A stretch of 64,000 bases of DNA from DATEDA01 sp963744255. Its GTDB lineage: Bacteria > Pseudomonadota > Gammaproteobacteria > Burkholderiales > SG8-39. Of the stretch, positions 39,263-49,194 are shown piece by piece. Position numbers and translations under genes: made by a program. Position 1 is the first letter of the stretch, and every line of letters starts with the position of its first letter. The notes under the pieces are model-generated. The model ran no database searches and was not told where the DNA came from. It saw nothing but the letters and a program-made list of their open reading frames with translations. The stretch lies in assembly GCA_963744255.1 (NCBI GenBank), contig CAVUSZ010000001.1, positions 1 to 64,000 of the forward strand, given 5' to 3'.

Positions 39263-40552
39263 CTAGGCGGCGGCCGCCTCAGCGGGCTCCGGAAGCGGCT
39301 TGAAGAGGCGGACGGTCTTCACCACGCGGTCCTGGGTCTGGACGATCTCCATCGGCACGCCGTTGATCTTCACGCTCACGCCGGCCTCGGGGATGTCCTG
39401 CAGGTGCTCGAGGAGGAGACCGTTCAGGGTCTTCGGGCCGTCGAGCGGGAGCGCTAGCCCGAGCTTCCGGTTCAGGTCGCGCAGGGACGATGCGCCCTCG
39501 ACGAGCGCGCTCCCGTCGTCCTCCCACGCATAGCTCGACGCCTTCACCGGCGCGGCGGTGGTGAACTCGCCGATGATCTCCTCGATGATGTCCTCGAGCG
39601 TAAGCAGCCCCTGCAGCTCGCCGTACTCGTCGACGACGAGCGCGAGCCGCTGTCTTGCCTCCTGGAAGTACTGGAGCTGCGTGAGTGCGGGGGTCTCGGC
39701 CGGCACGAAGTAGGGATCGGCGAGCAGTTCCTCGAGTGCCGCCTTGTCGAGCTCGCCCTCGCGCAGGACCGAGAGCGCCCGCCGCAGGTGCAGGATGCCG
39801 ACGACGTTGCCGAGCTCGCCGCGGTATACGGGCAGCCGCGTGTGGTAGCTCGTCGAGATGTGCCGGACGATGTCCTCTTCGGGTGCGTCCAGGTCGATCG
39901 CCTCGATCTGCGCGCGCGGCGTCATCACGTCCTCGACGGTGATGCGATCCAGGTCGAAGAGATTCACCAGGATCGACGCGTGCTTCTTCGGGATCATGTG
40001 GCTGTGCTCCAGCACGAGCGACCGCAGTTCCTCCTGCGACAGCCGCTGCGGCTCGCCCGCGGTCTGCGGCCTCACTCGCAGCAGCCGCAGGAGCGCGATG
40101 GAGAAGAGGTTCACGAACCAGACCACCGGGTAGAGCAGCCTGAGGAGCGGCCCGAGCACGTACGACAGCGGCAGCGCGACCTTCTCCGGGAACGTGGCAC
40201 CGATGACCTTCGGCGTGATCTCGGAGAAGACGAGGATCAGAAAAGTGATGATCAGCGTGCCGAGCCCGAGGGCGAGCTCGTTCTGGCCGAAGAGCTCGAT
40301 CGTGATCACCCCGACCAGCGTCGCGGCGGCGGCGTTGACGAGGTTGTTTCCGAGCAGGATGACACCGAGCAGGCGATCGGTCCGGGCGAGGAGCTCCGCA
40401 GTCTGCTGCGCGGCGCGATTGCCCAGCCGCGTCATCGCCCGCAGTCGATAGCGGTTGACCGCCATCATGCTGGTCTCGGCGATCGAGAAGAAGGCCGAGA
40501 TGGCGAGCAGCGCCGCGAGCGCGGCGAGCTGCCACTTCAACGGTATGTCCAA
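39263..40552 (-). CDS. CNNM/CorC-family membrane protein with CBS domains
   Basis: Predicted magnesium or cobalt transport-related protein of the HlyC/CorC/YfjD family. It has an N-terminal DUF21 domain with about four membrane segments (residues 5-140, including EITPKVIGATFPEKVALPLS), a CBS pair (VEDVMTPRAQIEAID at about 200 and LALVVDEYGELQGLLTLEDI at about 300), and a C-terminal CorC_HlyC FAD-like domain. Length of 429 aa. The start is a TTG codon with no better alternative upstream. It lies upstream of pilB with a 146-bp gap. Substrate is inferred from family only. Confidence 0.87.
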   Translation of the reverse strand: MDIPLKWQLAALAALLAISAFFSIAETSMMAVNRYRLRAMTRLGNRAAQQTAELLARTDRLLGVILLGNNLVNAAAATLVGVITIELFGQNELALGLGTLIITFLILVFSEITPKVIGATFPEKVALPLSYVLGPLLRLLYPVVWFVNLFSIALLRLLRVRPQTAGEPQRLSQEELRSLVLEHSHMIPKKHASILVNLFDLDRITVEDVMTPRAQIEAIDLDAPEEDIVRHISTSYHTRLPVYRGELGNVVGILHLRRALSVLREGELDKAALEELLADPYFVPAETPALTQLQYFQEARQRLALVVDEYGELQGLLTLEDIIEEIIGEFTTAAPVKASSYAWEDDGSALVEGASSLRDLNRKLGLALPLDGPKTLNGLLLEHLQDIPEAGVSVKINGVPMEIVQTQDRVVKTVRLFKPLPEPAEAAAA

Positions 40553-40610
40553 GTCCTGAAGCGGAAGTGGGGGACCGCGGCAGTATAGCCTCGCACCGTC
40601 CGGCGTGCTT

Positions 40611-41492
40611 TCACGCGAGGCCGCGGCCGAGGATCACTTCCATGACGAAGCGGCTGCCGACGTAGGCGAGCAGCAGCATGACGAAACCGGCGAGCGTCCA
40701 GCGCAGCGCCCGTCGCCCGCGCCAGCCGTAGCGCCAGCGCCCCGCGAGCAACAGCCCGAAGATCACGCACGAGAGGATCGCGAACACCGTCTTGTGGTTG
40801 AGGCGCAGCGCCCGGCCGAACACCTCCTCGGAATAGATGGCGCCGGTGACGAGCGTGAGCGTCAGCAGCACGAAGCCGAGCGCGAGGATGCGGAACAGCA
40901 GCCGCTCGAGCGTCAGGAGGGGCGGGAGGCTCGCAAGCGGGCCCTCGAGCAGCCCGGCACTCCGCCCGGCGGGCTCGCCCTCGTCGCGCCGCCCGCCGAA
41001 GAGACGGTCGCGATGGAGCCGCCGCTCGATGAGCGCCATGAGCAGCGCGTGAATCGCGCCGATGGTGAACAGGCTGTACGCCAGCATCGCGAGCGCGAGG
41101 TGCGCGCGGAAGGCGAGGCCCGATGCCTCCGGCGGCGCGGCGAGCCCCGGGAAGATGCCCGGCAGGAGAACGCACACTGCGGCCGCCCCCAACACGATCG
41201 CCTGCATCCCCTCGAGGTTTACGAACAGGCTTTCGAACCAGTAGATGAGGACCGCGAGCCAGAGCGTCACGGACAGCGCCTGACCGAACCCGAAGCGCAG
41301 CTCGGGCGCGACGAACAGCGCCTGGTAGAGGAGCCAGGTGTGCAGCGCAAGCGGGGCGAGGATCGCGGCGCGTTCCCAGGGCGCGAGCCCGGGCGAGTGC
41401 GGCCGGGCGGCGCGCCATCGGGTGCGCCAGAAATGCACGGCGAGCCCCGCGTAGAGGAGCGCGGCGATCGCGTGAAGTAGAATCCCGGGCAT
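40611..41492 (-). CDS. CcsA/YpjD-like cytochrome c assembly family membrane protein
   Basis: Polytopic protein of the CcmC/CcsA family, about eight membrane segments, 293 aa from ATG 41492. The heme-handling tryptophan/histidine features are partly visible in YWFESLFVNLEGMQ and in RLNHKTVFAILSCVIF, with conserved His residues in HLALAMLAYSLFTIGAIHALL. It is divergent from ffh, a standard arrangement in beta- and gammaproteobacteria (YpjD next to ffh). No other cytochrome c maturation genes are nearby, so its role is uncertain. Confidence 0.82.
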   Translation of the reverse strand: MPGILLHAIAALLYAGLAVHFWRTRWRAARPHSPGLAPWERAAILAPLALHTWLLYQALFVAPELRFGFGQALSVTLWLAVLIYWFESLFVNLEGMQAIVLGAAAVCVLLPGIFPGLAAPPEASGLAFRAHLALAMLAYSLFTIGAIHALLMALIERRLHRDRLFGGRRDEGEPAGRSAGLLEGPLASLPPLLTLERLLFRILALGFVLLTLTLVTGAIYSEEVFGRALRLNHKTVFAILSCVIFGLLLAGRWRYGWRGRRALRWTLAGFVMLLLAYVGSRFVMEVILGRGLA

Positions 41493-41533
41493 CCGGCGCG
41501 GATTATCCCACCCCCGCGTCCCCGATCGAACCA

Positions 41534-42889
41534 ATGCTCGACAATCTCACCCAGCGCTTTGCGCGCGTCGTGAAGCAGCTCCGCGGCGAAGCGCGCCTCA
41601 CCGAATCGAACGTCGCCGATGCGCTGCGCGAGGTACGCATGGCGCTGCTCGAGGCCGACGTCGCGCTGCCGGTCGTGAAGGAATTCATCGCGCGCGTGAA
41701 GGAGAAGGCGCTCGGCGAGGAGGTGATCGGAAGCCTTACGCCGGGTCAGGCCCTGGTCGGAGTCGTGCACCGCGAGCTGACCACGGTGATGGGCGGCGAG
41801 AGCGCGGGCCTGGAGCTCGCGGTTCCGCCGCCCGCGGTAATCCTGCTGGCCGGACTGCAGGGATCGGGCAAGACGACTACGGTCGCGAAGCTCGCGAAGC
41901 TGCTGAAGGAGGAGCAGCGGAGAAAGCCGCTCGTCGTTTCGGGCGACGTCTATCGCCCCGCGGCGATCGAGCAGCTGCGCACGCTCGCCCGCCAGGTGGG
42001 CGTGGACTTCTTTCCGTCAGCCGTCGGCCAGAAGCCGGTCGACATCGCCCGCGCGGCGGTCGCGCACGCGCGCACGCACTACAACGACGTGCTGCTGGTC
42101 GACACGGCGGGCCGCCTCGCGATCGACGGCGCGATGATGAAGGAGATCGCCGAATTGCACGCGGCGCTCGCCCCGGCCGAAACGCTGTTCGTCGTCGACT
42201 CGATGCAGGGCCAGGACGCCGTGAACGTCGCGAAGGCGTTCGGCGAGGCGCTGCCGCTCACCGGCGTCGTGCTCACCAAGCTCGACGGCGATGCGCGCGG
42301 CGGCGCGGCGCTCTCGGTGCGGCACGTCACCGGCAAGCCGATCAAGTTCGCCGGCGTCGGCGAGAAGGTGAGCGGGCTCGAGCCGTTCCATCCCGAGCGC
42401 ATGGCCGCGCGCATCCTCGGCATGGGCGACATCGTCTCGCTCGTCGAGGAGGCGCGCAAGGGCGTCGACCAGGCCGAGGCGGAGAAGCTCGCCGAGAAGT
42501 TCAAGAAGGGCAAGGGCTTCGACCTCGAGGACTTCAAGGGCCAGCTCCAGCAGATGAAGAAGATGGGCGGTCTCGCGTCGCTGGTCGACAAGCTTCCGGC
42601 GCAGATTGCGCAGGTCGCGCAGAACTCCCCGCAGCTCGCCGATGATCGTGCGCTCCGGCGGATCGAGGGGATCATCAACTCGATGACCCCGGCCGAGCGC
42701 GCGAAGCCCGACATCATCAAGGCCTCGCGCAAGCGCCGGATCGCCGCCGGCGCCGGCGTGCCGGTGCAGGAGATCAACCGCCTGCTCAACCAGTTCGGCG
42801 AGATGCAGAAGATGATGAAGCAGATGCAAAAAGGCGGGCTCGCCAAGATGATGCGGGCGATGAGAGGGATTTACCCCGGGGCCCGCTAG
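41534..42889 (+). CDS. ffh: signal recognition particle protein Ffh
   Basis: GTPase that binds signal sequences and 4.5S RNA and targets inner-membrane proteins to FtsY. The N domain begins LTQRFARVVKQLRGEARL. The G domain has LLAGLQGSGKTTTVAKLAK (G1, about residues 102-120), VDTAGRLAID (G3) and TKLDGDARGGAALS (G4). The Met-rich M domain spans about 330-451 (QQMKKMGG, FGEMQKMMKQMQKGG). Length of 451 aa. It diverges from the CcsA-like gene with a 41-bp gap. Confidence 0.97.
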   Translation: MLDNLTQRFARVVKQLRGEARLTESNVADALREVRMALLEADVALPVVKEFIARVKEKALGEEVIGSLTPGQALVGVVHRELTTVMGGESAGLELAVPPPAVILLAGLQGSGKTTTVAKLAKLLKEEQRRKPLVVSGDVYRPAAIEQLRTLARQVGVDFFPSAVGQKPVDIARAAVAHARTHYNDVLLVDTAGRLAIDGAMMKEIAELHAALAPAETLFVVDSMQGQDAVNVAKAFGEALPLTGVVLTKLDGDARGGAALSVRHVTGKPIKFAGVGEKVSGLEPFHPERMAARILGMGDIVSLVEEARKGVDQAEAEKLAEKFKKGKGFDLEDFKGQLQQMKKMGGLASLVDKLPAQIAQVAQNSPQLADDRALRRIEGIINSMTPAERAKPDIIKASRKRRIAAGAGVPVQEINRLLNQFGEMQKMMKQMQKGGLAKMMRAMRGIYPGAR

Positions 42890-42990
42890 GGAAATGGCAG
42901 GGCTTCCTTGAGGGGCCACACCCCACTCGAAAGTCCCCGAGCGCGGCGGACGTGTCCGCAAGGGCGGACGCGCGGAGGTCTGGAAAAGCC

Positions 42991-43020
42991 TTGCCAATCA
43001 GAGCTTAGCTCGCGTAGAAT
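42991..43020 (+). promoter_or_regulatory. sigma-70 promoter for the rpsP-rimM-trmD-rplS operon
   Basis: TTGCCA (42991-42996) and TAGAAT (43015-43020) are 18 bp apart, 33 bp before the rpsP start. The preceding gap after ffh (42890-42990) holds a GCGGAC/GTCCGC hairpin at 42946-42959 without a T-run and no gene. Confidence 0.7.
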
Positions 43021-43052
43021 CGCGCCCTTTTCGGGCTCCCGGACTCTATCTC

Positions 43053-43328
43053 ATGGTTGTGATTCGCTTGGCTCGCGGCGGCGCCAAGAAGCGGCCGTTC
43101 TACAGCATCGTCGCCGCCGATTCGCACTTCGCGGCTACCGGCCGGTTCATCGAACGCATCGGCTTCTACGATCCGAAGGCGCCCGCCGGCCGCGAGAGCT
43201 TCCGCCTCGATGGCGAGCGGCTCGCCCATTGGACCGGCAAGGGCGCGAAGCTCTCGCCCACCGTCGCGCGGCTGGTGAAGTCCCGTGCCAGGCCTGCCGT
43301 CCCGGCGCCTGACGCGCCGACCCAGTAA
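43053..43328 (+). CDS. rpsP: 30S ribosomal protein bS16
   Basis: Small-subunit ribosomal protein of 91 aa. The N-terminus VVIRLARGGAKKRPFYSIV and FIERIGFYDPKA are diagnostic. The tail is Ala/Pro-rich. It heads the conserved rpsP-rimM-trmD-rplS operon and has its own promoter. Confidence 0.97.
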   Translation: MVVIRLARGGAKKRPFYSIVAADSHFAATGRFIERIGFYDPKAPAGRESFRLDGERLAHWTGKGAKLSPTVARLVKSRARPAVPAPDAPTQ

Positions 43329-43821
43329 GCTGCTCGTGCTGGGGCGCATCGCGGCGCCCTTCGGCGTGAAGGGATGGGTGAAGATCCTGCCCTACACCGA
43401 GTCGCCCGCCGCGCTCGCACGCTACCGCCGGCTCTGGATCGGAGGGCAGGACGAGTGGCGTGATACCGCGGTCGAGGACGCTGCGGTGCACGGCACTTTG
43501 GTGGTCGCGCGATTCGCGGGATGCGACGATCGGGACGCGGCAGCCCGGCTGACGGGGAGCGAGGTCGGAGTTTCGCGCGAGGCGCTCCCGCCGCCGGCGC
43601 CCGGCGAATTCTACTGGGCCGATCTGGTCGGGCTGGACGTCGTGAATGCGAGCGGCGAGCCGCTCGGCAAGGTGCAGGGCGTGTTCTCGACCGGCGCGAA
43701 CGACGTCATGCGGGTCGGCGAGGGGAAGGGCGAGCGGCTGTTGCCGTTCGTCGCGACGGTGGTGAGACACGTCGATCTCGCGGCGCGACGGATCGAAGTG
43801 GACTGGGGACTGGACTGGTGA
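43285..43821 (+). CDS. rimM: ribosome maturation factor RimM
   Basis: Assembly factor for the 30S head, binding uS19. The RimM N-domain has LGRIAAPFGVKGWVKILPYTE and the PRC-barrel C-domain has EFYWADLVGLDVVN and LLPFVATVV. A GTG at 43285 gives 178 aa but overlaps rpsP by 44 nt. A GTG at 43336, 7 bp after the rpsP stop, would give about 161 aa and start at LGRIAAP, so the start is open. Its stop overlaps the trmD GTG. Confidence 0.92.
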   Translation: MPGLPSRRLTRRPSKLLVLGRIAAPFGVKGWVKILPYTESPAALARYRRLWIGGQDEWRDTAVEDAAVHGTLVVARFAGCDDRDAAARLTGSEVGVSREALPPPAPGEFYWADLVGLDVVNASGEPLGKVQGVFSTGANDVMRVGEGKGERLLPFVATVVRHVDLAARRIEVDWGLDW

Positions 43822-44579
43822 ATTCGATCCGGTTCGACTGCGTGACACTCTTCCCCCAGATGTTCGCGGCGGTCGCGGACCACGGGATCACGCGGCGCGC
43901 GCGGGAAGAAGGGCGCTGGAGCCTCGCAACGTGGAATCCGCGGGACTTCACGACGGACAACCACCGCACGGTCGACGACCGGCCGTACGGCGGCGGGCCG
44001 GGGATGGTGATGATGGCCGACCCGCTCGAGCAGGCGATCCGCGCGGCGCAGGCGCGGGTCAGGGCGAAGCGGGCGCACGTGATCCTGCTTTCGCCGCAGG
44101 GCGCGGTGCTCGACCACGCGAAAGTGGTCGAGCTCGCGCGAGCGGAGCGGCTGGTGCTGGTGTGCGGCAGATACGAGGCGGTCGACGAGCGGCTGATCGG
44201 GCGCGCGATCGACGAGGAGCTGTCGGTCGGCGATTATGTGCTGTCGGGCGGCGAGCTCGCGGCGATGGTGCTGATCGACGCCATCGTCCGGCAGCTGCCG
44301 GGCGCGCTCGGGGACGAGCAGTCGGCGGCGCGGGAGTCGTTCGTGGCGGGGCTCCTCGATTGCCCGCACTACACGCGGCCGGAGATGTACGAGGGCGAGC
44401 GGGTGCCCGAGGTGCTGCTGTCGGGGCACCATGCGGAGATCGAGCGCTGGCGGCTGATGCAGGCGCTCGGCAGGACGTGGCTCCGTCGGCCCGACCTGCT
44501 CACGAAACGGCGGTTGAACGAAACCGAACAGACGCTCCTCGCGGAATTCCGCCGGGAGCACGAAGCGAAGGGAGTTTGA
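43818..44579 (+). CDS. trmD: tRNA (guanine37-N1)-methyltransferase TrmD
   Basis: SPOUT-class methyltransferase making m1G37 in tRNAs, preventing +1 frameshifting. The N-terminus FDCVTLFPQMF is typical. The trefoil-knot SAM site contains LVCGRYEAVDERL and SVGDYVLSGGELAAMVLIDA. The C-terminal domain follows EVLLSGHHAEIERW. Length of 253 aa. It starts with GTG in a GTGA overlap with rimM and ends 2 bp before rplS. Confidence 0.96.
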   Translation: MNSIRFDCVTLFPQMFAAVADHGITRRAREEGRWSLATWNPRDFTTDNHRTVDDRPYGGGPGMVMMADPLEQAIRAAQARVRAKRAHVILLSPQGAVLDHAKVVELARAERLVLVCGRYEAVDERLIGRAIDEELSVGDYVLSGGELAAMVLIDAIVRQLPGALGDEQSAARESFVAGLLDCPHYTRPEMYEGERVPEVLLSGHHAEIERWRLMQALGRTWLRRPDLLTKRRLNETEQTLLAEFRREHEAKGV

Positions 44580-44581
44580 CG

Positions 44582-44965
44582 ATGGATCTGATCCGGCAAC
44601 TCGAGCAGGAAGAGATCAAGCGCCTCGGGAAGGAGATCCCGGAGTTCGCCCCGGGCGACACGGTGGTGGTCAACGTGAACGTGAAGGAAGGCGACCGCAA
44701 GCGTCTCCAGGCCTACGAGGGTGTAGTGATCGCCAAGCGGAACCGCGGGCTCAACTCATCGTTCACAGTGCGCAAGGTGTCCTCGGGCGAGGGGGTCGAG
44801 CGCACCTTCCAGACCTACTCGCCATTGATCGCGTCCGTCGAGGTCAAGCGCAAGGGCGACGTACGCCGCGCAAAGCTCTATTACCTGCGCGACCGCTCCG
44901 GCAAGAGCGCGCGGATCCGCGAAAAGCTTGCGAAGCACCACGAGGTCGAGGGAGGCGAAGAGTAA
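44582..44965 (+). CDS. rplS: 50S ribosomal protein bL19
   Basis: Large-subunit protein at the 30S-50S interface, 127 aa. FAPGDTVVVNVNVKEGDRKR, AYEGVVIAKRNRGLNSSF and the basic C-terminal AKLYYLRDRSGKSARIREK are family-specific. It is the last gene of the operon, followed by an intrinsic terminator. Confidence 0.97.
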   Translation: MDLIRQLEQEEIKRLGKEIPEFAPGDTVVVNVNVKEGDRKRLQAYEGVVIAKRNRGLNSSFTVRKVSSGEGVERTFQTYSPLIASVEVKRKGDVRRAKLYYLRDRSGKSARIREKLAKHHEVEGGEE

Positions 44966-44990
44966 CCGCCGGTTTCTCGATGACGAAATA

Positions 44991-45013
44991 AGGGCGCTGC
45001 GGCGCCCTTTTTT
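44991..45013 (+). terminator. intrinsic terminator of the rpsP-rplS operon
   Basis: AGGGCGC (44991-44997) pairs with GCGCCCT (45002-45008) across a 4-nt loop, and the T-run reaches 45013. It lies 25 bp after the rplS stop and 15 bp before the end of the convergent argE, and may serve both strands. Confidence 0.85.
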
Positions 45014-45027
45014 CACGTGGACCGGCC

Positions 45028-46202
45028 CTACTTCGTCAATTCTTCGACGAGCCGCTCGAGAAACGACTCGCAGCGTGCAACCTGGTCGAGCGCGATGAAC
45101 TCGTTCGGCTTGTGAGCCTGCTCGATCGAGCCCGGCCCGCAGATGATCGACGGGATGCCCGCCTGCTGGAAGAGCCCGGCCTCTGCGGCGAAGGCGACCT
45201 TGGTCACGTCGCGGTTGCGCGACAGCGCCCGGGCGAGATGCGTCATCTTGTCGCTCTCGGCAGCGTCGAGCCCGGGGATCTGGGCCTTGGCGATGAACTC
45301 GACGCCTGACTGGGGATCGACCGCCTTCATCTCCGGTTCGAGCACCTCGGCGGCGTAGCTCCTGATCTCGCGCTCGATCGAGTCAGGATCGGCGCCCGGG
45401 AGGTAGCGGAACTCGAAATGGAACTCGCACTCGCGCGGGACGATGTTCGGCGCCGTGCCGCCGCGTATCAGCCCCGTCTGCAGTGTCGTGAACGGGACCT
45501 GGAAGCCCTGGTCGCGCGGTTCGCTGTCGCGCATCCGGTCGGCCACCTGCCGAATGTAAGCGACGAGCTTCGCCGCATACTCGATCGCGTTCACACCGTG
45601 CGGTGCGAGCGCGGAGTGCGCCTCCTTGCCGCGCACCGAGCAGCGGAACGTGCGCATGCCCTTGTTCGCGATCACCGGCTGCATGTCCGTCGGCTCGCCG
45701 ACGATGCACCCGGCCGCCGTGATGCCGTTCCGCACCAGATCCTCGATCAGCCCGCGCACGCCGATGCAGCCGAGCTCCTCGTCGTACGAGAGCGCGAAGT
45801 GCACCGGGGCCTTGAGGTCGGCGGCGAGAAAGCGCGGCGTCATCGCGAGCGCGGCCGCGATGAAGCTCTTCATGTCGCAGGCACCGCGGGCGTAGATGCG
45901 GTCGCCCTTGAGGGTCGCCTGGAAGGGGTCCGTGTCCCAGGCCTGGCCGTCGATCGGGACGACATCCGTGTGCCCCGAGAGGACGATGCCGGGCCGCGTT
46001 CCCTTGCGGATCGTCGCGAAGAGGTTGGCCTTATTCCCAGTCGCATCGTAGGTGAGCCGCGACTCGATACCGAAGCCGTTCAGCCAGTCGCGGACCCACT
46101 CGATCAGCCCGAGGTTCGACTCGCGGCTGGTGGTGTCGAAGGCGACGAGGCGCTGGATCATCTCCCACGTCGCGGCCTTGATCGGGAGCTGCGGGTCGCG
46201 TC

Positions 46203-46206
<4 letters not shown>
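45028..46206 (-). CDS. argE: acetylornithine deacetylase (ArgE), M20 family
   Basis: Zinc-dependent M20 amidohydrolase removing acetyl from N-acetylornithine or other N-acyl amino acids. Zinc ligands and catalytic residues are in LSGHTDVVPIDG (His, Asp), YARGACDMKSFI (Asp), SYDEELGCIGV (Glu pair), GEPTDMQPV and the C-terminal CGPGSIEQAHKPNEF (His). The dimerisation domain has GKEAHSALAPHGVNAI. Length of 392 aa. It directly follows oppF, 2 nt downstream, so it is probably co-transcribed with the peptide importer. Because argJ recycles the acetyl group, this enzyme may act on imported N-acyl substrates rather than in arginine synthesis. Confidence 0.9.
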
Positions 46207-47239
<1,033 letters not shown>

Positions 47240-47243
<4 letters not shown>

Positions 47244-48229
47244 GATGGGATCGACTCCTCGTCCTCGGCGTGGATCGGGTGGAAGCAGCGCACCTTCCGG
47301 TCGCCGAGCCCATAGAGCGGCGGCTCGGAAAGGCAGGTCTCGGTCGCGCGGGCGCAGCGCTCGCGGAACGCGCAGCCCTCGGGCAGCCTCAGGAGCGACG
47401 GCGTCATCCCCGGGATCTGGCGCAGGGGCACGCCGGGGCGGTTGCGGCTCGGCACCGAGTCGAGCAGCCCCCGGGTGTACGGGTGGAGCGGCGTATCGAG
47501 CACCTGGTTCACCGTGCCGTGCTCGACGATCCGTCCGGCGTACATGACGCACACCTCGTCGGCGAGCCCGGCGATCACCGCGAGATCGTGCGTGATCCAG
47601 ATGAGCGCGGTGCCGCTCTCGCGGCACAGCTTCTGCACCTCGGCGAGGATCTGGCCCTGGATCGTCACGTCGAGCGCGGTGGTCGGCTCGTCGGCGATGA
47701 CGAGATCGGGCCGGTTGATGAGCGCGATCGCGATCGCGACGCGCTGGCGCATCCCGCCGGAGAACTGGTGCGGATACGCCATCAGGCGCTCATCGGGCGC
47801 GGCAATGCCAACGCGCACGAGCGCCTCGCGCGCGCGGTCGCGCGCCGCCGCCTCCGGAACCGCCCCGTGCGCGCGCACCGCTTCGATCATCTGCGTGTCG
47901 ATCCTCAGAACCGGGTTCAAGGTCATCATCGGATCCTGGAAGATCATCGAGATCCGATTTCCGCGGATCGACTGCCACTCGGTCGGGGCGAGCCCTCGCA
48001 GGTCCCGCCCCGCGAGCAGGATCCTCCCGTCGACGATCCGGCCGGGCGGGTCCACGAGGCCGATGATCGAGAAGCCGGTCATCGTCTTTCCCGACCCGGA
48101 CTCGCCGACGAGCCCGAGGATCGTCCCCGGCTGCACCTCGAACGAGACCCCGTCGACCGCTTTCACCACGCCCTGCTTCGTGAAGAAGTGAGTGCGGAGG
48201 TTCTCGACCTTCAGCGCGGGCTCGCTCAT
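47240..48229 (-). CDS. oppD: oligopeptide/dipeptide ABC transporter ATPase (OppD/DppD type)
   Basis: Partner ATPase of OppF. The Walker A is GLVGESGSGKTMTGFSI, the Q-loop region is ISMIFQDPMMTLNPVL, the signature is FSGGMRQRVAIAIAL, the Walker B is LVIADEPTTALD, and the H-loop is WITHDLAVI. The C-terminal domain carries the cysteine cluster (CAFRERCARATETC). Length of 329 aa. It overlaps the oppC stop (ATGA) and is coupled to oppF. Confidence 0.94.
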
Positions 48230-49194
48230 CGCTGCAGACGGGGATTGAGCACGTCGCGCAGCTGATCGCCGACGAGGTTGATGCTGACGATGGTGGCGAG
48301 CAGCGCGACCCCGGGAAAGAAGCTGATCCAGTACTTCCCCGAGAGCATGTAGGTGAAGCCGTTGGAGATCAGCAGCCCGAGCGACGGCTCGGTGATCGGC
48401 AGGCCGAGGCCGAGGAACGACAGCGTCGCCTCGAGCGCGATCGCGGCGGCGACCTGCACCGTCGCGACGACGATCAGCGGCGGCAGGCAATTCGGCAGCA
48501 GGTGCTTGAAGACGATGCGCGAAGCGGGGAGCGCGAGGCACCTCGCCGCCTCCATGTATTCCTTCGAGCGCTCGACGAGCGCTGCGCTGCGCACCGTGCG
48601 CGCGTAGTAGGCCCACTGCACCGCCACCAGGGCGATGATGATCTTGTCGATCCCCTGGCCGAGCAGCGCGAGCAGGATCAGCGCGATCAGGATCGCCGGG
48701 AACGAGAGCTGGATGTCGACGATACGCATGACGAGGCCGTCCACCCGCCCGCCGAAGAACGCCGCCGTCAGCCCCATCGCGAGCCCAAGCGCCAGCGCGC
48801 AGAGCGTCGCCGTCATGCCCACGCCGATGCTGATCCGCAGGCCGTAGAAGATCGCCGAGAGCATGTCGCGGCCCTGGTCGTCGGTGCCGAGCCAGAAAAC
48901 GTGCTTGCCGTCGCCGGACCTCGCGCCCGGCTCGAGCCGGCTGTCGAGCACGTCGAGCTGCGCGAGGTCGTAGGGGTTCTGGGGCGAGATCAGCGGCGCG
49001 AACAGCGCGCACAACACGATGAGCGCGAGCAGCGCGAGCCCGAGCACGGCGATCCTGCTCGCGGCGAAGTCCGCGACGATGCGGCGGAACGGTGTTTCCT
49101 CTGCCGGCCCCAAAACGCCGGCTGAGGTCAAGGGCGGCACGCCGAGCACCGGGTTCTCTGCGCTCGATGCCGGGGCGTCGGCGGGCAGATTCAT
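48226..49194 (-). CDS. oppC: oligopeptide ABC transporter permease (OppC/DppC type)
   Basis: Inner-membrane permease of the binding-protein-dependent transport family. A cytoplasmic N-terminal tail precedes the first membrane segment (about residues 45-65). The periplasmic loop has FWLGTDDQGRDMLSAIFYG, a DppC/OppC hallmark, and the cytoplasmic EAA loop that contacts the ATPases is YMEAARCLALPASRIVFKH. Six membrane segments are seen; length of 322 aa. It abuts the oppB stop directly. Confidence 0.94.
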   Translation of the reverse strand: MNLPADAPASSAENPVLGVPPLTSAGVLGPAEETPFRRIVADFAASRIAVLGLALLALIVLCALFAPLISPQNPYDLAQLDVLDSRLEPGARSGDGKHVFWLGTDDQGRDMLSAIFYGLRISIGVGMTATLCALALGLAMGLTAAFFGGRVDGLVMRIVDIQLSFPAILIALILLALLGQGIDKIIIALVAVQWAYYARTVRSAALVERSKEYMEAARCLALPASRIVFKHLLPNCLPPLIVVATVQVAAAIALEATLSFLGLGLPITEPSLGLLISNGFTYMLSGKYWISFFPGVALLATIVSINLVGDQLRDVLNPRLQR